Positions 1 to 9,626 of a stretch of 36,770 nucleotides of DNA are shown one piece after another. The translations under genes were made by a program, and so were the position numbers. Within the stretch, counting starts at the first letter, position 1. Each line of letters opens with the position of its first letter. This stretch comes from Dehalococcoidia bacterium (lineage in GTDB: Bacteria > Chloroflexota > Dehalococcoidia > Dehalococcoidales > SURF-40). The DNA lies in contig QZJL01000048.1 in NCBI GenBank assembly GCA_003599745.1, positions 1-36,770 of the forward strand. Direction: 5' to 3'. The notes below the pieces were generated by a model. The model searched no databases. It was not told the DNA's origin and was given only the letters and a program-made list of their open reading frames with translations.

Positions 1-58
1 TATAGGGCGTGGTAATGTGAGCACTCGCCAACCACCTCTCTTGAGAAAGGAGATACTG

Positions 59-919
59 ATGACCCAGCCTAGAAAAATTGACTTCGGGCAAAGACTGGTC
101 TCCAAAGCTGAACTCGCGCTCCTCGACAAACGGGTACTGTTCACCGCTCCGCGCCACTACGCCGGTAACCTGGCGCGCTACCTGGTAGAACGGGGGGCAC
201 GGCCCGTCTGGATGCCGACCATCGCCATCTACCCGCTCGACGACTACACCGATTTCGACCGTGCGTTACAGAACCTGGGCGATTACGCCTGGGTAGCGCT
301 TACCAGCCTGATGGGCTCCCAGGCTTTCGTGAACCGTCTCCGCGAGACAGGGCTAGGCAGCGAGACCGCCAAAAAGACTAGGATTACGGCATTCGGTCCG
401 GACTCAATCCCGCTTGACCAGCTCGGCATCAAGCCCGACCTGGTGCCCGGAGTGAGCTACCCGAGCGTGATGCTTGGCGAAATGGTAAAAATCGGGCCCC
501 CCGGCGGACGGGTGCTAGTGCCGGTACCTGAAGTCCGCGACGTCACCGAGCCTTTCGTTATCCCGGAATTCATCTCGGAACTGGAACGCGCCGGCATGGT
601 GCCGCACCGCGTCCCGGCTTATATGACCATCGCCACCAGCGAAGCTAACCAGACGGCCAGGGCAAGCCTGCTCGCCGGTGAAATTGACATCACGGTAATT
701 ACCAGCTCGGCAGAGATATTCAGCCTGCTCGACCAGCTTGATGGCGACCGGGCGGTGGTTAACCGCACCACCGTGGCCTTTATGGGTGAGTACACCGCCC
801 GCACCGGACGGGAAATGGGCATCAATGTTGACATTCTGCCACAGGAATTCAGCATGCCCGGATTGGTGGCCGCCATCGAAGACCATTTCCGCTACGGTTG
901 CTGCCCCAAAACAGGCTAA
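59..919 (+). CDS. hemD: Uroporphyrinogen-III synthase (HemD family)
   Basis: ORF 17..919; ATG at 59 preceded by a GAAAGGAG RBS. Two-lobed HemD-like sequence (VLFTAPRHYAGNLARYLVERGARPVWMPTIAIYPL..., ...ITVITSSAEIFSLLDQL...). Confidence 0.8.
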   Translation: MTQPRKIDFGQRLVSKAELALLDKRVLFTAPRHYAGNLARYLVERGARPVWMPTIAIYPLDDYTDFDRALQNLGDYAWVALTSLMGSQAFVNRLRETGLGSETAKKTRITAFGPDSIPLDQLGIKPDLVPGVSYPSVMLGEMVKIGPPGGRVLVPVPEVRDVTEPFVIPEFISELERAGMVPHRVPAYMTIATSEANQTARASLLAGEIDITVITSSAEIFSLLDQLDGDRAVVNRTTVAFMGEYTARTGREMGINVDILPQEFSMPGLVAAIEDHFRYGCCPKTG

Positions 920-951
920 CTTTACGGCAGGCTACCCAGCACTGTTAATCG

Positions 952-1638
952 CTAAGACTTTACCCCCGCCTTTTCCGGCGTCTGGTAAGCCTCGTTCACC
1001 TGGCGCGCCGGATGGGCGTTGGTAGCATAGTTGCGAAGCTGCGCGGTCTTGCGCAGGTTCGCCAGCCTGCCCTGCTTCTTGAGACGATGATAAATTAATT
1101 CCCAGGCACAATCTTTATCGCCACCGGCCTCACACTTGCCTCCCTGGTTACCGCCGCATGGCCCGTTAATCAGGCCTTTTGAGCAACGCGCCACCGGGCA
1201 AATACCGCCGAAAGTAGCCAGCACGCAATCGCCGCAGGCGCGACAGCGCTCTGACCAGGCGCCCTCGGCCTCGGTGATGCCGATGAAGCGGGTGTTCAAG
1301 CCGGGGAGAACCGGCATGGTTTCCAGCATCTCGGCGACGAGCTGGACACCGGCACCGCAGCCGAGCGAGAGGATGGCCTCGCAGCCGCGCGCCTGTTCCA
1401 GAATTGGCTCGATATATTCTTTATCGCACTGTCGCTGGATAGTAGCCTCCATGATTTCAATGTCACGCTTTTCCAGCCCGGCATTCATCCGGAGTTCGGT
1501 AGCGAGCAGGCCGACTTCTTTCTCACCGCCAGCCATACAGACGCTCACACAGGTTCCGCAGCCTAAAACCAGCACTTTACGGTAGTCCTTGATGCTTTCC
1601 TTGATCTCCTCAAACGGTTTCCTTTCGGCAACAATCAT
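952..1638 (-). CDS. metV: MetV-like zinc/Fe-S protein (methylenetetrahydrofolate reductase C-terminal domain family)
   Basis: Cys-rich: VLVLGCGTCVSVCMAGGEKEV, CRACGDCVLATFGGICPVARCSKGLINGPCGG. Start overlaps (ATGA) the stop of the upstream mvhD-like gene. Confidence 0.8.
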   Translation of the reverse strand: MIVAERKPFEEIKESIKDYRKVLVLGCGTCVSVCMAGGEKEVGLLATELRMNAGLEKRDIEIMEATIQRQCDKEYIEPILEQARGCEAILSLGCGAGVQLVAEMLETMPVLPGLNTRFIGITEAEGAWSERCRACGDCVLATFGGICPVARCSKGLINGPCGGNQGGKCEAGGDKDCAWELIYHRLKKQGRLANLRKTAQLRNYATNAHPARQVNEAYQTPEKAGVKS

Positions 1639-2069
1639 TTTACGCTTGCTTCCTCCTCTTTCAGGGGGTTTGGCCCGAGTTTACGAGCCCTTTCCGTCAT
1701 CTCTTTACAGGCGGCGGCAAAAAGCGGGGCGTCGGAAGCCCCCAGGTTGAACATCTCAAGGCGTTCCTGCTCCAGCCCGACCTCGGCCATGAGTTTCTTA
1801 GCCTGGCTCACCCTTCGTTTAGCCCTCAGATTTCCATACAGGAAATGGCAATCGCCTTCCTCTCAGCCGGCGACGAAGGCAGCGTCGGCTCCGTCCTCAA
1901 AAGCACGGAGCAGGTGAAGAGTGTCAACCCGTCCGGTGCACATCAGCTTGACGATGCGCACGTTAGCCGGGTATTCCAGGCGCATCGAACCGGCGAGGTC
2001 GGCTGCCGAATAGGCGCAGTAATGGCAGCAAAAAGCCACCAGCTTCGGCTCGTAAGTGTCGGTCGTCAT
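1635..2069 (-). CDS. mvhD: MvhD/FlpD-type hydrogenase/Hdr-associated iron-sulfur subunit, putative selenoprotein (Sec at in-frame TGA 1863-1865)
   Basis: ORF track stops at ...FEDGADAAFVAG*. The same frame continues past TGA as EGDCHFLYGNLRAKRRVSQAKKLMAEVGLEQERLEMFNLGASDAPLFAAACKEMTERARKLGPNPLKEEEASVK*, the normal C-terminal half of this family. TGA sits where a Cys occurs in the VAGCxxGDCH motif. Hairpin ATTTCC-TGTAT-GGAAAT lies downstream of the TGA. ATG at 2069 has an AAGGAG RBS. Confidence 0.9.
1830..1846 (-). promoter_or_regulatory. Putative bacterial SECIS element of mvhD
   Basis: Perfect 6-bp stem AUUUCC/GGAAAU with loop UGUAU (G at loop position 2), starting 16 nt after the UGA; the apical loop starts 22 nt after the UGA. 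Confidence 0.7.
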
Positions 2070-2093
2070 TGCCAACTCCTTAATGATTTTGAC

Positions 2094-5000
2094 CTAAACT
2101 TTATTCAACACCGCGCTCTTCGCCAGCACCTGGGCATCGGAGTAATGCTGCAGGGTGATAGCCTTACGCGGGCAGGCGCTGGCGCAGATGCCACAGCCCT
2201 GGCAGGCGGCAATCTCAATCTGGGCGACACCGTCGCTATTGATGCGCGGCACCCCGAACGGGCAGGAACGCACGCAGGTCAGGCAGGCGACGCATTTTTC
2301 GGGATCAACCACCGAGACCACGCCGCCCACCATCAGGTGCTCCTGCGAGAGCACGGTGATGGCCTGCGCCACGGCGCCTTGCGCCTGGGCGATGGACTCG
2401 GGGATTGACTTGGGGGAGTGCGCCAGGCCGCAGAGATAGATGCCGTCGTTAACGAACTCCAGCGGGCGGAGCTTCAAATGGGCTTCCATAAAGAACTTGT
2501 CCTGGGTCAGCGGCAGCTTCAGGCGGGTGGCAAGTTCCTCGGTATCGGATTGCGGCCTTATTGCGGCGCTCAAGACCAGGATGTCCGGCTTAAGCTCGAC
2601 ATCGGCACCGAGCACGGTGTCAAAGACCTTTACCGCCAGTTTATCACCCTCTTGGCTGACTTGGGGCTTTTTATTCTCATCGTAGCGGATGAAGATAACG
2701 CCCAGGTTTCTGGCTTTCTGGTAATCTAGTTCCCCCAGGCCGTAGGTGCGCATGTCACGGTAGAGGATATAAACCTCAGTCTCAGGATTGGCCTCTTTGA
2801 GACTGATGGCGTTTTTGACCGCCTGGCTGCAGCAGATGCGGCTGCAGTAGTTGTGCGCTTCCTCGCGCGAGCCGACGCACTGGAGCATCACCACCGAGTC
2901 CGGCTTGAGCGTTTTACTCCTGTCAGCAAGTTTGGCCTCCAGGTCAAGCTGCGTCATTACCCTGTCGGACTGGCCGTAGAGATACTCGGACGGGCGGTAC
3001 TCGCTTGCCCCGGTCGCCAGAATTACCGCGCCGTGGTCAATCCGGTGGAGTTCACCATCCGCACTGACAATATCCGTATGATAGTTACCCAGGAAGCCGG
3101 AGAAGTCCTTTATCTGCGCCCCGGTATAGACGGTGATTTTCGGCTCGGCCTTTACCCGCTGAACCAGCGACCCAAGTAATGCCTGCGGGTCGGCGTCGCC
3201 TTTGGAGTGATAGACCCGCCTCAGGTTACCGCCCATCTCCTTTTCTTTTTCCACCAGCACCGATTCGAAACCCTGCCCCGCCAGTGACAGCGCCGCCGTC
3301 ATGCCAGCAAGACCAGCGCCGATGACCAGAGCGCGGCGGCTGATTTCCTGAGGTATTTTCTGAAGTGGCCAAAGCGTGGCGGCGCGGGAGACCGCCATGC
3401 GCACCAGGTCTTTCGCCTTGTCATTAGCCCCATCGGTATCGTTGAAATGTACCCAGGAGCACTGGTCGCGGATGTTAGCCATTTCGAACAGGAAACGGTT
3501 CAAGCCCGCCTCACGGATGGTGTCCTGGAAGAGGGGTTCGTGGGTGCGGGGGCTGCAGGAAGCCACCACCACGCGGTTGAGATTATTATCCTTGATGGCC
3601 TCGATGATACGGTTCTGGGTGTCGGTGGAGCAGGTATAAAGGTTTTCCTCGGCATAGACCACATTGGGCAAGGTCTTGGCGTACTCGGTAACCTCGGAGA
3701 CCGCCACCACCCGGGCGATGTTGGCGCCGCAGCGGCAGACAAACACGCCGACCCTCGGCTCCTGGCCGCTTATATCAATCTCAGGCGGATATATTTTCTC
3801 CGTGACCATGGTGCCGCGCACCCCGGCGATGGCCTGCGAGGCCAGGCAGGCGGCGGAACTGGCGCTCATCACCGACTCCGGAATGTCCATCGGCGACTCG
3901 AAAGCCCCCGCCACGTAGACGCCAGGGCGGGAGGAACGGTTGGTCTGGAAAGCATCAGTCTTCGCGAAACCGAAACGGTCGGTCTCAATAGCGAGATTCT
4001 CGGCAAGCTGCTTCGAACTGGCGGTCGGCACCAGCCCCACCGACAGCACCACCATGTCAAACTCTTCTTCGACTTTCCTACCGTCATCGCCGGTGTATTC
4101 CATCAGCAGGTTGTTGCTTGAGGAGACTTCCTTGATGGCCGAGACGATACTTTTGATATAGCGGATGGCGGGGTTTTTCTTCGCCGACTGGTAGTACCTC
4201 TCGAAGCCCTTGCCGAAAGCCCGGATGTCGTTATAGAAGATGGTAGCATTGATGTTGCGGTCGTGCTCGATGGCGATGACCGCCTCCTTGGTGGCGTACA
4301 TGCAGCAGACCGAGGAGCAATAGTCGCGTCCGCAGGTGGTGTCCCGCGAGCCAACGCACTGAATCCAGGCGACCTTCTTCGGATGTTTACCGTCCGAGGG
4401 ACGTACCACCTGCCCCTGGAAGGGGCCGGAGGCCGACAGGATACGCTCGAAATCGAGGCTGGTGACCACGTTGGGCATGCGCCCGTAGCCGTACTCGCCC
4501 TTCAGGGTGGCGTCGAAGGTCTCGAAGCCCGGCGCCAGGATGACCGAACCGACGGCGAGGTCGAGCATACGCTCTTTCATGTTGTGGTCGAGGGCCTTCG
4601 CCTGGCAGACCGCCACGCACTGGAGACACTCGCTGCACAGGCCGCAGTCCAGGCAGCGCTCGGCTTCTTTAATGGCTTCATCTTCGGTATAGCCTATCTC
4701 CAACTCGTCGAAGCTGCCAACCCGCTTTTCCATCGGGATTTTCTTTAATGTTAAACGTTTTACCGGTTTGTGTTTGCCATCAGGCAGCGGCGCCGGTGTC
4801 TCTTGAGATTTCTCGCGCCCCTGGCGCAGGTCTTCGCCGTTAAGATAGCGGATGATCGAAGTGGCTGCCTCGTGCCCGTGGGCGATGGCTTCCACCGCTG
4901 ATTTGGGGCCGGTCACGGCGTCGCCGCCGGCAAAGACCCCGGCTTCTTCGGTCGCCAGCGTGAGCGAGTCAACCTGGATGAAGCCGCCCCGGTTAAACTT

Positions 5001-6557
5001 TACCCCCGCCTCCGGCGGCCGCAGCTTTTCGTCGGTGGTCTGACCGATGGCGATGATAACGGTGTCACAACCAAGATGAAGATTAACGTTCGTATCGAAG
5101 GTAGGGTTAAACCGCTTTTCGCTGTCGAAGACCGAGGTGCATTTATTAAATTCAATAGCCGCTACTTTACCATTCTGCCCGATTATCTTGGCCGGCCCCC
5201 AGGACGGCTTGATGGCTACCCCCTCTTCCTCGGCTTCGGCGATTTCCCAAGGATGGGCGGGCATGATATCGCGCGATTCCAGGCAGACGGCGGTGACGTC
5301 GCTGGTGCCCAGCCGCCGCACGCTGCGGGCGACGTCCATCGCCACGTTGCCTCCGCCTACGACCACCACTTTCCTGCCGATGCCGGTGGCTTTACCCGTT
5401 TTCACATCCCGCAGGAAGTCGAGCGAAAGCAGAACGCCGGGCAGGTCAGCACCGGGGATGGGCAGACTGCGGGCTTTCCGTGCGCCGATGGCGAGATAAA
5501 CCGCCTGGTAGCCCTGGTTTTTAAGACCTTCGATGCCGAACTTGTCAGCTATCGGAGAGTTAAGTTTCAGCTCAACACCGGCGTCAATAATATCCTGGAT
5601 ATCGGCCGCCAGCACGTCTTCGGGCAAACGGTAGGCCGGTATGGCGGACTGGAGCTGGCCGCCGGGCCGGGAAGCCGCCTCGAAAACCGTTACCGGGTAG
5701 CCCTGCTTTACCAGATCGTAGGCGCAGGCGAGTCCCGAAGGCCCAGCGCCGACCACTGCCACTCGGGGCTTACTTGGGTCAATCTCCGGTTTCGGCTCGG
5801 GCGGCAGGCTGCCCTCTTTGCGCTTGCGGCGCACAATGTCCCCGGCGAAACTTTTTAAGGGCGCAATGGCTACCGGCTGATCAACCTCGCCCCGGTTGCA
5901 CTTCGCCTCGCAGGGATGGTGGCAGATACGCCCCAGCGACGAGGGCAGCGGGATGGCCTGCTTGATAAGGTTAACCGCTTCAAGATATTTACCCTTGGAG
6001 ATGAGGGCAGCGTAGCCCTGGCCGTTGCAGCCGGCGGGGCAGGTGAGCTTGCAGGGCGGGCGGGCGTTTTTGCTGATGGTATATTTATTGGGAATAGCCT
6101 GGGGATAGAGCTTACTGATGGCGGTGCGGGTGTTCAAGCACTGGTCAAACTCGTTGGGCAGGTCAACCGGGCAGGCCTGGGCGCAGTCGCCGCAGGCAGA
6201 GCACTTTTCCGGGATGACGTAAGTTGGCTCAAGCCTGACCTTCGCCTGGAAATCGCCTTCGGTGCCTTCGAGGGAAACGAGTTCCGCTTTAGTAAGCAGT
6301 TCGATATTGGGGTGCTTTGACACATCAATCAGCCGGGGGGAAATCATGCACATGGCACAGTCGTTGGTGGGGAAGGTCTTGTCGAGCTGCGCCATGCGGC
6401 CGCCGATAGAGGCCTTCTCCTCCACCATATAGACCTTGAAACCGGCGTTCGCCAGGTTTAGCGCCGACTGCATGCCGGCGATGCCGCCGCCGACCACCAT
6501 CGCCGCGCCGACTTTATTATGCAAATCCTGCGGTTTTTTGCCGTTATCTGCCATCAC
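2094..6557 (-). CDS. hdrA: HdrA-type FAD/Fe-S protein: HdrA N-terminus with inserted GltD-like NAD(P)-binding flavoprotein module, followed by a second HdrA unit and C-terminal 2x[4Fe-4S]
   Basis: 1487 aa; GGGIAGMQSALNLANAGFKVYMVEEKASIGGRMAQLDKTFPTNDC; GltD-like CHHPCEAKCNRGEVDQPVAIAPLK...VAVVGAGPSGLACAYDLVKQGY; two separate HdrA Cys motifs (CVGSRDTTCGRDYCSSVCC, CVGSREEAHNYCSRICC); C-terminal CVACLTCVRSCPFG and CQGCGICASACP. Confidence 0.9.
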   Translation of the reverse strand: MMADNGKKPQDLHNKVGAAMVVGGGIAGMQSALNLANAGFKVYMVEEKASIGGRMAQLDKTFPTNDCAMCMISPRLIDVSKHPNIELLTKAELVSLEGTEGDFQAKVRLEPTYVIPEKCSACGDCAQACPVDLPNEFDQCLNTRTAISKLYPQAIPNKYTISKNARPPCKLTCPAGCNGQGYAALISKGKYLEAVNLIKQAIPLPSSLGRICHHPCEAKCNRGEVDQPVAIAPLKSFAGDIVRRKRKEGSLPPEPKPEIDPSKPRVAVVGAGPSGLACAYDLVKQGYPVTVFEAASRPGGQLQSAIPAYRLPEDVLAADIQDIIDAGVELKLNSPIADKFGIEGLKNQGYQAVYLAIGARKARSLPIPGADLPGVLLSLDFLRDVKTGKATGIGRKVVVVGGGNVAMDVARSVRRLGTSDVTAVCLESRDIMPAHPWEIAEAEEEGVAIKPSWGPAKIIGQNGKVAAIEFNKCTSVFDSEKRFNPTFDTNVNLHLGCDTVIIAIGQTTDEKLRPPEAGVKFNRGGFIQVDSLTLATEEAGVFAGGDAVTGPKSAVEAIAHGHEAATSIIRYLNGEDLRQGREKSQETPAPLPDGKHKPVKRLTLKKIPMEKRVGSFDELEIGYTEDEAIKEAERCLDCGLCSECLQCVAVCQAKALDHNMKERMLDLAVGSVILAPGFETFDATLKGEYGYGRMPNVVTSLDFERILSASGPFQGQVVRPSDGKHPKKVAWIQCVGSRDTTCGRDYCSSVCCMYATKEAVIAIEHDRNINATIFYNDIRAFGKGFERYYQSAKKNPAIRYIKSIVSAIKEVSSSNNLLMEYTGDDGRKVEEEFDMVVLSVGLVPTASSKQLAENLAIETDRFGFAKTDAFQTNRSSRPGVYVAGAFESPMDIPESVMSASSAACLASQAIAGVRGTMVTEKIYPPEIDISGQEPRVGVFVCRCGANIARVVAVSEVTEYAKTLPNVVYAEENLYTCSTDTQNRIIEAIKDNNLNRVVVASCSPRTHEPLFQDTIREAGLNRFLFEMANIRDQCSWVHFNDTDGANDKAKDLVRMAVSRAATLWPLQKIPQEISRRALVIGAGLAGMTAALSLAGQGFESVLVEKEKEMGGNLRRVYHSKGDADPQALLGSLVQRVKAEPKITVYTGAQIKDFSGFLGNYHTDIVSADGELHRIDHGAVILATGASEYRPSEYLYGQSDRVMTQLDLEAKLADRSKTLKPDSVVMLQCVGSREEAHNYCSRICCSQAVKNAISLKEANPETEVYILYRDMRTYGLGELDYQKARNLGVIFIRYDENKKPQVSQEGDKLAVKVFDTVLGADVELKPDILVLSAAIRPQSDTEELATRLKLPLTQDKFFMEAHLKLRPLEFVNDGIYLCGLAHSPKSIPESIAQAQGAVAQAITVLSQEHLMVGGVVSVVDPEKCVACLTCVRSCPFGVPRINSDGVAQIEIAACQGCGICASACPRKAITLQHYSDAQVLAKSAVLNKV

Positions 6558-6562
6558 AACCT

Positions 6563-7417
6563 CTAAAGCAGTCCTTTTTCTTTTAGCAGCGGCCTCGGGT
6601 CAACCTCATGCCCCCGCAGCCATTTTCCCGTGTCTCGGTCGCCGAAAGCCAGCCCGAGGAGCTCGGAAAGATATAATATGGGGAGATGGTATTCTCTACC
6701 GGTCTCACGTGTCAGCTCAGCCTGCTTCATATCAAGGTTGGAAAAACACATCGGGCAGGCGACCACGATGGCGTCGGCGCCGGCTTCGAGCGCCTTATCG
6801 AAGAGCTTCTGCACCATCTTCTTGGCAACCTTGGGGCGGGTCAAAATCAGGTTGCCGCCGCAACAATCGGTCTTATACGACCAGTTTTCGACGTCGGCCC
6901 CCAGCAACGTCATCAGATTGTCCATCGTCTCGGGGTCTTCGGGACGCGCGGCATCGGTGATTTCCGGCGGGCGGCTGGTGAGGCAGCCGTAGTAGCAGAC
7001 CACCTTTAGCCCTTCAAGCGGCTTTTTGACCCTCTCCTTTACCAATTTGGGACTGATATCTTCGCCAAGAAAGTCGGCCAGGTGCCGGATGCGGAAAGCC
7101 CCCCGGTAGCCGTTTTGCGGCTTTACCTTGCCCGATTTGACCGCTTTCTCCGCCACCTTGAGCCTCTGGAAACAGGCGGCGCAGGGAACGACCAGGTCGA
7201 ACCCCGTCCGGTCGGCAATCTCCAGGTTACGCAGGCCCAGTCCCACCGCCAGTTCGTCGCTGACAGCGTGGGCGCTGGACGCCCCGCAGCAGTTCCAGTC
7301 TGCCAGCTCATCAAGCTCCATACCGAGGTGCCGGAAAACCGCCTCTACCGACTCGCCGTATTCTCTGGCCGTACCCTTGAGAGAACATCCCGGATAGTAC
7401 GAAACCTTCATCGTCAT
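6563..7417 (-). CDS. hdrB: Heterodisulfide reductase subunit B-like (two CCG domains)
   Basis: YYPGCSLKGTAREYGESVEAV...NCCGASSAHAVS...CAACFQRLK; CYYGCLTSRP...KTDCCGGNLILTRP...CPMCFSNLDMKQ. Confidence 0.9.
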   Translation of the reverse strand: MTMKVSYYPGCSLKGTAREYGESVEAVFRHLGMELDELADWNCCGASSAHAVSDELAVGLGLRNLEIADRTGFDLVVPCAACFQRLKVAEKAVKSGKVKPQNGYRGAFRIRHLADFLGEDISPKLVKERVKKPLEGLKVVCYYGCLTSRPPEITDAARPEDPETMDNLMTLLGADVENWSYKTDCCGGNLILTRPKVAKKMVQKLFDKALEAGADAIVVACPMCFSNLDMKQAELTRETGREYHLPILYLSELLGLAFGDRDTGKWLRGHEVDPRPLLKEKGLL

Positions 7418-8001
7418 CCCTTTACCACCCGGCGAAAAATACCTTTTACCTGCTTTACGCCCCGGAGCTTAGACGGCAAGAGCTTGAGCTTGCCCTTACG
7501 AAGCATGCCAAGCCCCACACCGGTCTGCCGGAGAAGGCCAGCGATACCCTCGCTCTTGAGAGTGTAGCCGGTTACCATTTCCAGCTCATGCACTCGCCCG
7601 TGGCGCCTGATTGAACCGAGAAACTCGGAGTTGAGGATAGCCGCATTCTTCGCGGCGGGGTTAGCCCCCGGCAGGGAAAGCTGTCGCAGGGTATCCATGA
7701 CATGGGCGATGTCAATCCCATTGGGACAGCGGGTAGTGCAGGTCTCACACGAGGCGCATACCCAGAAAGTATTAGCCGCAAGGACTTCGCTCTCTAACCC
7801 CAGGGCAAGCTGGCGCATCAGCCGGTGGGGCACGGTGTCCATGGCAAAGGCTGCCGGACAGCCGTTGGTGCACTTTTCGCACTGGTAGCAGGCGGTAACT
7901 TTTTGACCGCTCCGTTTTTCGACTTCCCGCCGCCACGCGGAATTTGGCACAACTACCGGCACTGCCACAGTTTCGGTCATTTTCACACCCGCACCAGACA
8001 T
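7414..8001 (-). CDS. hdrC: Heterodisulfide reductase subunit C-like ferredoxin
   Basis: CYQCEKCTNGCP and CASCETCTTRCPNGIDI 4Fe-4S motifs; overlaps the start of hdrB. Confidence 0.88.
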   Translation of the reverse strand: MSGAGVKMTETVAVPVVVPNSAWRREVEKRSGQKVTACYQCEKCTNGCPAAFAMDTVPHRLMRQLALGLESEVLAANTFWVCASCETCTTRCPNGIDIAHVMDTLRQLSLPGANPAAKNAAILNSEFLGSIRRHGRVHELEMVTGYTLKSEGIAGLLRQTGVGLGMLRKGKLKLLPSKLRGVKQVKGIFRRVVKG

Positions 8002-8272
8002 TTAATCTTATCCCGGTCTTACCGGATAGACGCTTCCAAGCACAAGCACAGAATCCCCGGTAACGGTCACTTCTTGGAAACTAGGCTTGTCAGGAAATCT
8101 CTGGAGAGAATCCGCCTTCGTTCGCTGCCTGCCGTGATACTCAAAATGTTGCTACTTCTCTTCCTTGATAGTTACCGACGGTGCCGCGCACACTCCGTAC
8201 CTATCATACTACAAAATGCCGGTTCATTCAAAGGCACTCGTCCAGGCTCAAAAATGCCTCCCCGGACGAGCT

Positions 8273-9442
8273 TCATCCAGGCTGCTTTTTGAAAGCCTTG
8301 CCCTTGCCCAGGTTGGGCAGATAGACAAAAGGCGGCAGACCAAGTTGTTTCTTGTAGCCTTCCCAGAGTTCTACCCAATCTTTATTACCGGCGTTCACCA
8401 CGATGCCTTTTTCGTCGGCCAGCCACGATGCCTGCTGCCACGCCTTACAGTAGCGGTCAACCAGGCTGGCGTTTTGTTGGTTACGCTTTTCGTGCTCCGG
8501 CGTCCAGAGGCCGAGTTCCTTGAGGTATTTTATCAAACCATCATGGCAGGGGATGAAGGTGGTATCAATTCTCAGCATCAGGTTTGCGAGCGTTGTCTGG
8601 GTAAGCCAAGGATGCAAGTCTCGGTAACGGTCGTGATTTTCATTAAGCCATCTGGCGAGGTTATAGATAAGCTCGGTGTCGGCGCTGGCATTACAACACT
8701 CCTGGTCAATGCCAATCATGCTCCAGACGCCCCGCGCCGACTTCACCCCGCGGAACATCGGGCCGAAGTCAATCAGGCAGCACTTTTCCCAGAACCTCCT
8801 CGCGCCATCGGGGTCCTTCTCCGAATTAAGCTCAATCCAGCGGATACCATGCGGGTTCTTCTCGGCCTTCTCGGTAACCGGGGATGACGGGACGGCGAAA
8901 GCGATGTCTGCCTTGCCGTCAACCACCAGCTGGGCTTTCTCCTCGGTGTTGTGGGCCGCCACCCATTTCACGTCCCTTTCAAAGTTCCTGATGCCCGCCC
9001 AGGCGAGCATTCCCTCAACATTGCTCTGGCTGTCGAGGTAGCTCCGCATGTCCACCACCCGCACGCCGGGCTTAACGTCATAGATGGTCTTTATCTTGGA
9101 ATCGCCACGCACAAAAAAACCGGAATCGTATTGCGAGAGTACCCAGACGATGCGCAGCGGAAATGGACCGCAGTCACGGCTGCCGTAGCGCCCGACACCT
9201 TTCAGCAGCTGGTTCCATTCCTCGCCGCCGCCATCGGCCATGTTCACGATGCCGTAATTCGCCCACTTGAACTTGGTCGGCTTATCCGGCGCGTACGCCA
9301 GATGTACCTTCATGCCAGTATCTTTCGCCAGCACATCGGTCCATTTCTTGACGACGTAGGGCGTCTCAAGCCCCCCCAGGGGCGGCAGCACCCCGATGGT
9401 GAAATTCCCCGGCCATTTGTAGTCCTTCTGCTTTGCCATCAT
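8273..9442 (-). CDS. TAXI/NMT1-type solute-binding-like protein without recognisable signal peptide
   Basis: 389 aa; paralog of 9708..10916 (DSGFFVRGDSKIKTIYDVKPGVRVVDMRSYLDSQSNVEGMLAWAG). AAGGAG RBS 7 nt from ATG. Confidence 0.65.
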   Translation of the reverse strand: MMAKQKDYKWPGNFTIGVLPPLGGLETPYVVKKWTDVLAKDTGMKVHLAYAPDKPTKFKWANYGIVNMADGGGEEWNQLLKGVGRYGSRDCGPFPLRIVWVLSQYDSGFFVRGDSKIKTIYDVKPGVRVVDMRSYLDSQSNVEGMLAWAGIRNFERDVKWVAAHNTEEKAQLVVDGKADIAFAVPSSPVTEKAEKNPHGIRWIELNSEKDPDGARRFWEKCCLIDFGPMFRGVKSARGVWSMIGIDQECCNASADTELIYNLARWLNENHDRYRDLHPWLTQTTLANLMLRIDTTFIPCHDGLIKYLKELGLWTPEHEKRNQQNASLVDRYCKAWQQASWLADEKGIVVNAGNKDWVELWEGYKKQLGLPPFVYLPNLGKGKAFKKQPG

Positions 9443-9626
9443 CGTGTCACTCCTTCTCTCAAATTAGTTCTACCGCCCTTACTTAGTGCGGCTCGAGCTG
9501 CACGTTCTACCGACAGGCGCAAATCACCCCTATTAAAAACCATCAGGACGCAAATTTCAAGGGATTATCCAACTTTTTCAACGCAAGCCAGTTCCTTGAC
9601 GCCACCTAAAACGGGGTGTAGAATGA

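Noticed and set aside
1863-2075. mvhD-like ORF as a truncated pseudogene
   Set aside because: Frame is intact on both sides of the TGA, the C-terminal half matches the family to a proper stop, and a SECIS-like hairpin is present; Sec is the better explanation.
1845-2408. Plus-strand 187-aa ORF, and other antisense ORFs over hdrA, nuoF, fdhA and bchH (for example 3447..4121, 5076..5858, 14071..14790, 21035..21757)
   Set aside because: Shadow ORFs opposite well-supported genes; no recognisable domains.
8165-8887. 240-aa plus-strand ORF over the minus-strand binding protein
   Set aside because: Antisense to a gene with a clear paralog; composition looks like a reverse-frame translation.
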